A stretch of 12,709 bases of DNA from Enterenecus faecium (GTDB taxonomy: Bacteria; Bacillota; Clostridia; Oscillospirales; Oscillospiraceae), in NCBI GenBank assembly GCA_018713215.1, contig DVFO01000040.1, forward strand, positions 1 through 12,709. The letters run 5' to 3'. Made by a program: the position numbers and the translations under genes. Each line of letters starts with the position of its first letter. Position 1 is the first letter of the stretch. A model generated the notes under the pieces. It did not search any database. It worked only from the letters and a program-made list of their open reading frames with translations, and was not told the DNA's origin. Below are positions 6,517 through 11,491 of the stretch, one piece after another.

Positions 6517-6581
6517 GTTACCCTCAGTTTACCGGAAATTCCACCCGGTGTAAATGGACTTTCACAGATATTTATAAAATC

Positions 6582-7319
6582 TCAAGGGTAGTACACTTCT
6601 TGCAGCACCAGCCCCTGGGCGGGGGCAGTTTTCCCCGCTGCGGTGCGCTCTTTGGCCTCCAAAATGTCCACCATGCTCTCGGGGGTGCGCTGGCCCAGCC
6701 CCACCTCCAGCAGGGTGCCCGTCAAAATCCGCACCATGTTGTAGAGAAAGCCGTCCCCCCGGTACACCAGGGTCAAATCACTTCCACACACTTCTACCCC
6801 GATGTGGAAAACTTCCCGCACCGTGGACTTTTTGAAGCGGCGATTTCCACAAAACGAGCGGAAGTCGTGCTTCCCGGTGAGGTACCCAGCGGCCCGCTCC
6901 ATGGCAGCCAGGTCCAAAGGCTCCTCCACCCGGTACTGGTATTTCCGGGCGAACACGTCGGGAACATTGCTCATACGGATGTGGTAGCGGTACTCCTTGC
7001 CCGTGGCGGACAGGCGGGCATGGAACCGCTCCCCCACTTCCACTACTTCTACAACCGCCACATCCTCGGGAAGATAGCGGTTGAGGTAATTCTGTACCTC
7101 TTGGGGGGTGTACCCTTCCGGCAAGTGGACGCTGGCCACCTGGCCACGGGCGTGGACCCCGGCGTCGGTGCGGCCCGCCCCCTGGATTTCCACAGGCTTC
7201 CCCACCATACGGGACAACACACCCTCCAGGCGGCCCTGGAGGGTGTTGTCGGTGTTGCCCTGACGCTGCCAGCCGTCGTAGCGTGTGCCGTCGTACTGTA
7301 TCGTCAGCTTAACATTCAT
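6582..7319 (-). CDS. truA: tRNA pseudouridine synthase A (tRNA pseudouridine 38-40 synthase)
   Basis: 245 residues, the usual length for bacterial TruA. It opens with the family signature LTIQYDGTRYDGWQRQ. The catalytic Asp is D52 in GRTDAGVHARGQV, followed by the RYHI (about 111-114) and MVRILTGTLLEVG motifs of the second half. The enzyme converts uridines 38, 39 and 40 of the anticodon stem-loop to pseudouridine in many tRNAs, in the cytoplasm. The ATG at 7317-7319 lies 3 bases after the thrS stop, and no strong Shine-Dalgarno stands before it (AAGAAATAAAAT). Translation is therefore probably coupled to thrS, and transcription is controlled by the same threonine T-box. Confidence 0.96.
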   Translation of the reverse strand: MNVKLTIQYDGTRYDGWQRQGNTDNTLQGRLEGVLSRMVGKPVEIQGAGRTDAGVHARGQVASVHLPEGYTPQEVQNYLNRYLPEDVAVVEVVEVGERFHARLSATGKEYRYHIRMSNVPDVFARKYQYRVEEPLDLAAMERAAGYLTGKHDFRSFCGNRRFKKSTVREVFHIGVEVCGSDLTLVYRGDGFLYNMVRILTGTLLEVGLGQRTPESMVDILEAKERTAAGKTAPAQGLVLQEVYYP

Positions 7320-7322
7320 ATT

Positions 7323-9119
7323 TTATTTCTTGGCCTTGGACTCCACCACGTCGGTGAGCAGAGCCACAAACTCATCGAAGGACATAGCGCCCAGATCGCC
7401 GTCGGCACGGTGACGGGGAGAGACGGTGCCGTTCTCCATGTCCCGGTCGCCGATGACCAGCATGTAGGGCACCTTGTCCATCTGGGCCTCGCGGATCTTC
7501 TTGCCGATCTTCTCGTTGCGGTAGTCCACGTCCACCCGGAAGCCCTTGTCCTCCAGCTGACGGGCCAGGTCGGCGCAGTAGTCGGCGGCGCGGTCGGTGA
7601 CAGGTAGGAAACGCACCTGCTCGGGAGCCATCCAGGTGGGCAGAGCGCCGGCGTACTTCTCAATGAGCAGGGCCAGGGTGCGCTCGTAGCAGCCCATGGA
7701 GGTGCGGTGGATGATATAGGGGGTCTTCTTGGAGCCGTCGGCGTCCACATACTCCATGCCGAACTTCTCCGCCAGCAGCATGTCGATCTGGATGGTGATG
7801 AGGGTGTCCTCCTTGCCGAAGACGTTCTTGCACTGGATGTCCAGCTTGGGGCCGTAGAAGGCGGCCTCGTCCACGCCCACCTCGTAGTCGATGCCCAGAT
7901 CGTCCAGAATGGTCTTCATGACACCCTGGGCGTGCTCCCACTGCTCGGCGGTACCCTCGTACTTGTTGTTGGGGTTGGCGGGGTCCCACTGGGAGAAGCA
8001 GAAGGTGCAGTCCCCTTTCAGGCCCAGGGTCTCCATGCAGTAGTTGGCCAGCTCGAAGCAGCCACGGAACTCCTCTTCCAGCTGATCGGGGCGCAGCACA
8101 ATGTGGCCCTCGGAGATGGTGAACTGGCGGACACGGATGAGGCCGTGCATCTCGCCGGAGTCCTCGTTGCGGAACAGGGTGGACGTCTCACCCAGACGCA
8201 TGGGCAGCTCCCGGTAGGAGCGCTGGCGGTTGAGGTAGACCTGGTACTGGAAGGGGCAGGTCATGGGACGCAGGGCGAAGCACTCACGGGTCTCATCATA
8301 GGGGTCGCCCAGGATGAACATGCCGTCCAGATAGTGGTCCCAGTGGCCGGAGATCTTGTACAGGTCCCGCTTGGCCATCAGGGGGGTCTTGGTCAGCAGA
8401 TAGCCCCGCTTCTGCTCGGTGTCCTCAATCCAGCGCTGGAGCAGCTGGATCACTCGGGCACCCTTGGGCAGCAGCACGGGCAGGCCCTGGCCGATGACAT
8501 CCACGGTGGTGAAGTACTCCAGCTCACGGCCCAGCTTGTTGTGGTCCCGCTTCAGGGCCTCGGCCTGCTGCTCCAGGTAGGCGTCCAGCTCGTCCTTCTT
8601 GGGGAAGGCCACGCCGTAGATGCGCTGGAGCATCTTGCGGTTGGAGTCGCCGCGCCAGTAGGCGCCGGTGGCGGAGGTGAGCTTGATGGCGTTGCCCTTG
8701 ATGCGGCCGGTGGAGTCCAGGTGGGGACCAGCGCACAGGTCGGTGAACTCGCCCTGCTTATAGAAGGAGATGACGGCGTCCTCGGGCAGGTCGTTGATGA
8801 GCTCCACCTTGTAGGGCTCCTCACGCTCCTCCATCAGAGCCAGAGCCTCAGCCCGGGGCAGCTCGAACCGCTCCAGCTTCACCTTCTCCTTGCAGATCTT
8901 GCGCATCTCGCCTTCCAGCTCGGTGAGGTCCTCGGGGGTGAAGGGGCGGGGGGTGTCAAAGTCGTAGTAGAAGCCGTTCTCAATGGCGGGGCCGATGGCC
9001 AGCTTCACCTCGGGGTGCAGCCGCTTCATGGCCTGGGCCAGCACATGGGAACAGGTGTGCCAATAGGTCTTGCGGTACTCGGGATTTTCAAAGGTGTACA
9101 GATTTTTTTCTTCGCTCAT
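7323..9119 (-). CDS. thrS: Threonyl-tRNA synthetase, short form lacking the TGS domain
   Basis: 598 residues; it charges tRNA-Thr with threonine. The editing domain (about 15-195) is complete: HTCSH (H21, H25) and the C129/H133 pair in DLCAGPH, which hydrolyse Ser-tRNA-Thr. The class II catalytic core (about 200-495) has motif 2 (FRNEDSG, R317) and motif 3 (GCYERTLALLIEKYAG). Zinc ligands C288 (MTCP), H339 (SEGH) and H471 (IHRT) are all present. An anticodon-binding domain follows (about 496-598). Compared with the usual form of about 640 residues, the N-terminal TGS domain is missing. The start is firm: AGGAGGG (9127-9133) with a 7-base spacer, directly after the T-box terminator. Several core motifs differ from the common type (RPMTCPFQ instead of RPMNCPGH, FTISEGH instead of FTQDDAH). 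It appears co-transcribed with truA. Confidence 0.96.
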   Translation of the reverse strand: MSEEKNLYTFENPEYRKTYWHTCSHVLAQAMKRLHPEVKLAIGPAIENGFYYDFDTPRPFTPEDLTELEGEMRKICKEKVKLERFELPRAEALALMEEREEPYKVELINDLPEDAVISFYKQGEFTDLCAGPHLDSTGRIKGNAIKLTSATGAYWRGDSNRKMLQRIYGVAFPKKDELDAYLEQQAEALKRDHNKLGRELEYFTTVDVIGQGLPVLLPKGARVIQLLQRWIEDTEQKRGYLLTKTPLMAKRDLYKISGHWDHYLDGMFILGDPYDETRECFALRPMTCPFQYQVYLNRQRSYRELPMRLGETSTLFRNEDSGEMHGLIRVRQFTISEGHIVLRPDQLEEEFRGCFELANYCMETLGLKGDCTFCFSQWDPANPNNKYEGTAEQWEHAQGVMKTILDDLGIDYEVGVDEAAFYGPKLDIQCKNVFGKEDTLITIQIDMLLAEKFGMEYVDADGSKKTPYIIHRTSMGCYERTLALLIEKYAGALPTWMAPEQVRFLPVTDRAADYCADLARQLEDKGFRVDVDYRNEKIGKKIREAQMDKVPYMLVIGDRDMENGTVSPRHRADGDLGAMSFDEFVALLTDVVESKAKK

Positions 9120-9126
9120 GGTATTG

Positions 9127-9133
9127 CCCTCCT
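9127..9133 (-). promoter_or_regulatory. Shine-Dalgarno AGGAGGG of thrS
   Basis: Minus-strand AGGAGGG, 7 bases before the ATG. It fixes the start of the TGS-less synthetase: the region upstream is the T-box terminator, so there is no room for a longer N-terminus. Confidence 0.85.
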
Positions 9134-9161
9134 ATTCAAATTGGTTCGGGGCGAAGGTATG

Positions 9162-9200
9162 AAAAAAGCCTCACCCCTGAAATTGGTTCAGGGGTGAGGC
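9162..9200 (-). terminator. Terminator of the thrS T-box leader
   Basis: Minus strand: GCCTCACCCCTGA and its exact reverse complement (9188-9200 and 9168-9180) around a 7-base loop, then six T (9167-9162). It ends 42 bases before the thrS start. It is the 'off' structure of the T-box: with charged tRNA-Thr it forms, and with uncharged tRNA the antiterminator at 9218-9237 and its partner prevent it. Confidence 0.93.
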
Positions 9201-9324
9201 ATACAGATCAAACTGATGGTCCCACGGTTCCACCCTTATTGCAAGAAGTGCACGACATCTTGCCACTTGTGTCCTCTGTAACGGGAGGGTCCCGTCCCGG
9301 TCATGTCCCGGGCAGCTCGGGAGT

Positions 9325-9327
9325 GGT
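9325..9327 (-). promoter_or_regulatory. T-box specifier codon ACC (threonine)
   Basis: Read on the minus strand as GGT-ACC-ACT-CC. The codon is followed by a purine (A), as is usual in specifier loops, and lies on the 3' side of Stem I. It matches the downstream threonyl-tRNA synthetase. Confidence 0.75.
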
Positions 9328-9426
9328 ACCGCCGAAGGCAATTGCAGGATGCTTGCACCAAACACATCCCTCTCTGGGCAGCTGCTGATTTCGGCTCTTC
9401 TCCGTCCACGCCATTTTGATGGGGAC

Positions 9427-9455
9427 ACTATATCACCTGGGAGACAAAATGTCAA
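9427..9455 (-). promoter_or_regulatory. Promoter of the thrS-truA T-box transcript
   Basis: On the minus strand a perfect TTGACA (9455-9450), a 17-base spacer and TATAGT (9432-9427), one mismatch from the sigma-70/sigma-A consensus. Transcription would start near 9420, just before the T-box Stem I. It is the best promoter in the window. Confidence 0.88.
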
Positions 9456-9486
9456 GGGGAGCCGAAGGGTGTGACCAGGCCAAACG

Positions 9487-9507
9487 CCTCCCTTGTGCAA
9501 AGGGAGG
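9487..9507. repeat. 8-bp palindrome CCTCCCTT...AAGGGAGG, left end of a probable dispersed repeat
   Basis: Arms 9487-9494 and 9500-9507 around GTGCA, followed by TGGCACGGC. From memory, hairpins of this form next to GGCACGGC...GGAGGGATTGTC are common dispersed intergenic repeats in Oscillospiraceae and Faecalibacterium-like genomes. The matching right-hand piece (TCGGAGGGATTGTCC) is at 9643-9657, about 130 bases away. Confidence 0.5.
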
Positions 9508-9712
9508 TGGCACGGCATTACGGGGCCCCTGCCAAAACCCAGCGCAAGCGGGTTTGGTGGGGAGAGGAGGTGCGACGGCGTGAGCGAGACTTGCCCCGCC
9601 TCTCAGGGGCGAGGCGAGGGATACTCAGTCCGCACCGACGAGTCGGAGGGATTGTCCGTCTAACCGCCCCTGTCTCAGGCTTGCCAGCCTGGTGGGGACG
9701 CTGCCCGCTGGG

Positions 9713-9740
9713 GGTACCTTTTGAGCGGGCAAAAGGTACC
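9713..9740. repeat. Perfect 11-bp inverted repeat GGTACCTTTTG / CAAAAGGTACC
   Basis: Arms 9713-9723 and 9730-9740 around AGCGGG. The loop plus one arm base (AGCGGGC, 9724-9730) is also the reverse complement of GCCCGCT at 9703-9709, so two stems compete for the same bases. CCAAAACCCGCTT (9739-9751) is in turn inverted relative to AAGCGGGTTTGG (9546-9557), allowing for one extra A. Confidence 0.7.
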
Positions 9741-9768
9741 AAAACCCGCTTAGGGCGTTCCCCCCTAA

Positions 9769-9975
9769 GGACCTCCCTGGGGTACGAGGCTGGAACTGCG
9801 TCAAGTCTACGGTCGGCCCGTCACCCTTGCTGTGGCCCCTGTTACTGCCACCACACCAGGCCACCCTGGGCAGCTGGCCCTATGGCTGGATGGTTCCTAT
9901 GTCCGGGCCTACCTTGGAGCAGTGGCGTTCCCGCCGCCGGGAGACTGGTACTGCACCCCAAGTCTCTGCCCCTAA
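9769..9975 (+). pseudogene. Start-less open stretch with protein-like composition, possible gene remnant
   Basis: Frame 9769-9975 (TAA at 9973) is open for 68 codons after a stop at 9766 and has no ATG and no Shine-Dalgarno. Its translation (for example QLALWLDGSYVRAYLGAVAF, then PPPGDWYC) looks more like a real folded segment than the Pro/Arg/Gly-rich shadow frames of the area. It could be the 3' end of a decayed gene or mobile-element cargo. I do not recognise the family and rate it as weak. Confidence 0.25.
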
Positions 9976-9977
9976 TG

Positions 9978-10000
9978 AAAAATCCGTGCCGTAGGCACAC
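9978..10000 (-). terminator. Intrinsic terminator of the CpeT-like gene
   Basis: On the minus strand GGTGTGCC-TAC-GGCACGGATTTTTC: a 5-bp GC-rich stem (9986-9990 with 9994-9998) and five T after two bases. It lies 17 bases past the stop codon at 10017. The surrounding AT-rich DNA also holds AATGAAAAAT (9974-9983) and its reverse complement (10026-10035), a larger flanking inverted repeat. Confidence 0.55.
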
Positions 10001-10016
10001 CACAATTATTCGTTAT

Positions 10017-10577
10017 TCATTTATCATTTTTCATTCTCCTATAGAGGATGGGCTCGTCATACCCGAAGGTGCGCTTGCCATTGACCTCCATGCTCTCGGT
10101 GACCTCCAGCACCTCGGGGGAGAACCGCTCAAAGAGGTTGAATTTCAGCACCGGGGAGAACATGCTCACGCTGCCCCCCTCCCACACGCCGTCCACCTTG
10201 CGGTAGAGGGCCGGGGTGAACTTCTCGGACACCTTCAGCTGGTTGTAGTCCACCTCACCCAACTGATCATAGGTAAAGGTGTCCTTGTCGTACCCCTGGG
10301 GAATCTCGTAGGAGGTGAGCTTCACATCCTCCCCCTCCTGGGTGAAGAGGAACAGGTGGGGAGAGGCGTGGGTGCTGCCGTTTCCGGTGTAGTAGCTCTC
10401 CTCCACCACGAAGACCCCTTCAAAGTCGGCAGGCAGGTTGGTGATTTTCTCGTTGCACACGGTGTTGACGTGGCGGGCATAGGGGAAATTCTCCCCCGCC
10501 TTCTCTTTTTCCTCAAACTGGGCCTTGTTGTCAAAGTGTCCGGTGAGCAGGTCCACCAGTTCGTTCAATTGCTCCAT
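10017..10577 (-). CDS. Uncharacterised 186-residue protein resembling the CpcT/CpeT fold family
   Basis: A soluble, acidic, mixed alpha/beta protein with no signal peptide or membrane segment. The layout recalls CpcT/CpeT bilin lyases: an N-terminal helix LVDLLTGHFDNKAQFEE (8-24), like the L..W..G.FSN..Q opening of that family; a central FVVEESYY (56-63) matching the Y.EQAY segment; then LFLFTQEGEDVKLTSYEIP (75-93), and YDQLGEVDYNQL. The assignment is from motif memory and is tentative. No photosynthesis is expected here, so the function would not be chromophore attachment to phycobiliproteins; lipocalin-like ligand binding is a fallback. The start at 10577 is supported by AAAGGAAG upstream. 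It has its own terminator and a possible -10 box, and the tatD terminator lies just upstream, so it appears to be a single-gene unit. Confidence 0.8.
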   Translation of the reverse strand: MEQLNELVDLLTGHFDNKAQFEEKEKAGENFPYARHVNTVCNEKITNLPADFEGVFVVEESYYTGNGSTHASPHLFLFTQEGEDVKLTSYEIPQGYDKDTFTYDQLGEVDYNQLKVSEKFTPALYRKVDGVWEGGSVSMFSPVLKFNLFERFSPEVLEVTESMEVNGKRTFGYDEPILYRRMKNDK

Positions 10578-10608
10578 AATAACGCTTCCTTTCCCATTCG
10601 TTTTCCCC

Positions 10609-10614
10609 AGTATA
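10609..10614 (-). promoter_or_regulatory. Possible -10 element of the CpeT-like gene
   Basis: Minus-strand TATACT, 31 bases before the ATG at 10577 and downstream of the tatD terminator. No good -35 box is found at the proper distance (the nearest candidates, ACCTTT and TTTGCA, fit poorly). The call rests on the -10 and on the logic that the gene needs its own promoter. Confidence 0.4.
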
Positions 10615-10649
10615 CCCCGCTTTGGTGGTGCAAAGGTGAATATTCTGTG

Positions 10650-10694
10650 AAAAAATCACCCAATCCCCGGGATTCCTCCCAGAGATTGGGTGAT
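10650..10694 (-). terminator. Intrinsic terminator of the metG-tatD operon
   Basis: On the minus strand an 11-bp perfect stem ATCACCCAATC (10694-10684) with GATTGGGTGAT (10665-10655), an 18-base loop, then a run of six T (10655-10650) whose first base is also in the stem. It starts 7 bases after the tatD stop at 10701. Confidence 0.88.
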
Positions 10695-10700
10695 GTTTCA

Positions 10701-11477
10701 TCATTCTGGTTTCTGAATACCAAAGAAGCGGCATCCGTTTTGGGTAGTGGCCTCCACCACCTCTGCCACGGTGAGGTTTTTCACCAGGGCGATGGTCTCC
10801 GCCACCCGGTAGACGTGGCGGGAGTCGTTGCGGCGGCCCCTAAAGGGCTCAGGAGAGAGATAGGGAGAATCCGTCTCAATCATAATCCGGTCCAGAGGCA
10901 GCCACTCCAGCACCTCCAGGGCCTTGCGGGCGTTTTTGTAGGTGACCACGCCGGTGAAGGAGAGCATCCAGCCCATCTTCACCAAAGTCTTGGCGTCCTC
11001 CAGGCTGCCGGAGTAGCAGTGGTACACCCCCGTAATGTTGGGGTGGGCCTGCACCGCCTCCAGGCAGTCCCCGTGGGCCTCCCGGTCGTGGACAATGATG
11101 GGAAGATTCAGCTTCTCCGCCAGGTCCATTTGGGCGTGGAACACATGTTTTTGCAGCTGGCGGGGCGGGTTGTCCTTCCAGTAGTAGTCCAGGCCGATCT
11201 CGCCGATGGCCCGCACCTTCTGGTGCTCCCGGGCCAGCTGTTCCAATTCAGAAAGCCAGCTGTCCTGCCAGTCGGCGCAGTCCCCGGGGTGCACGCCCAC
11301 GGCGGCGTACACGTAGGGGAAGGTCTCAGAGAGCTCCACGGCGGTGCGGGAGGTGGCCAGATCACAGCCGGGGTTCACCACCAGCCCCACCCCGGCCTGG
11401 GGCAGGGCGGCGAGGACTTCCATGCGGTCGTCCTTGAACTGGTTGGAATCGTAGTGGGCGTGGGTGTCAAAGAGCAT
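10701..11477 (-). CDS. tatD: TatD family metal-dependent DNase/hydrolase
   Basis: 258 residues from the ATG at 11475-11477, which has GAGGG 8 bases upstream. The frame also extends to a GTG at 11498, but that start would overlap the metG stop and lacks a ribosome-binding site. The amidohydrolase-fold TIM barrel shows every metal ligand: H6 and H8 (DTHAH), E93 (IGEIGLDYY), H130 (PIIVHDR), H153 (YHCYSG) and D203 (ETDSPYLSP). TatD proteins are cytoplasmic 3'-5' exonucleases acting on single-stranded DNA/RNA or damaged ends. The gene is commonly found next to metG in Firmicutes, as here, with 14 bases between metG stop and this start, so the two are one operon. Confidence 0.95.
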   Translation of the reverse strand: MLFDTHAHYDSNQFKDDRMEVLAALPQAGVGLVVNPGCDLATSRTAVELSETFPYVYAAVGVHPGDCADWQDSWLSELEQLAREHQKVRAIGEIGLDYYWKDNPPRQLQKHVFHAQMDLAEKLNLPIIVHDREAHGDCLEAVQAHPNITGVYHCYSGSLEDAKTLVKMGWMLSFTGVVTYKNARKALEVLEWLPLDRIMIETDSPYLSPEPFRGRRNDSRHVYRVAETIALVKNLTVAEVVEATTQNGCRFFGIQKPE

Positions 11478-11491
11478 GGTAGACACCCTCG

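Larger units (their letters stand above)
9162..9420 (-). ncRNA. T-box riboswitch (threonine, ACC specifier) controlling thrS-truA
   Basis: The minus-strand leader has the expected parts in order. Stem I has a distal GA-rich motif (CCAGAGAGG) and a GGATG..TGGTG..CATCC apical part. On its 3' side, GGTACCACTCC places a Thr codon ACC at 9327-9325, followed by A, as specifier. Short hairpins follow (for example 9281-9295, ACGGGA/TCCCGT). Stem III comes next (GCAAGA 9263-9258 with TCTTGC 9246-9241), then the T-box sequence AAGGGTGGAACCGTGGG (9237-9221) and the terminator. The UGGA of the antiterminator bulge would pair with a tRNA ending UCCA. The Thr specifier and the gene downstream agree. The leader senses the ratio of uncharged to charged tRNA-Thr and permits transcription under threonine starvation. 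The 5' end near 9420 is inferred from the promoter. Confidence 0.93.
9471..9770. other. Gene-free intergenic region packed with short palindromes
   Basis: Between the thrS promoter and the coding remnant at 9769 I see no credible gene. I see several small inverted repeats: 9487-9507; CCAAAACCC/GGGTTTGG (9532-9540 with 9550-9557, one bulge); CGCCTC/GAGGCG (9597-9602 with 9611-9616); CCGA/TCGG (9635-9646); and GGTACCTTTTG/CAAAAGGTACC (9713-9740). Long frames here are compositional accidents of GC-rich DNA. The density of hairpins points to REP- or MITE-like material rather than a coding past. Confidence 0.55.

Noticed and set aside
6520..6560. A weak inverted repeat (ACCGG...CCGGT) between truA and the carboxypeptidase gene, considered as a terminator
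   Set aside because: The stem is only 5 bp with a 9-base loop, with a bulge if extended, and there is no T-run after it on the minus strand.
6219..7607. A 462-codon plus-strand frame opposite the carboxypeptidase, truA and the end of thrS
   Set aside because: It is antisense to three genes with clear catalytic motifs and no ribosome-binding site; a compositional artefact.
7707..9197. A 496-codon plus-strand frame opposite thrS
   Set aside because: The minus strand encodes a complete synthetase with all motifs. The plus frame is a Val/Leu/Gly/His-rich mirror product with no recognisable domain, and its end runs into the T-box terminator.
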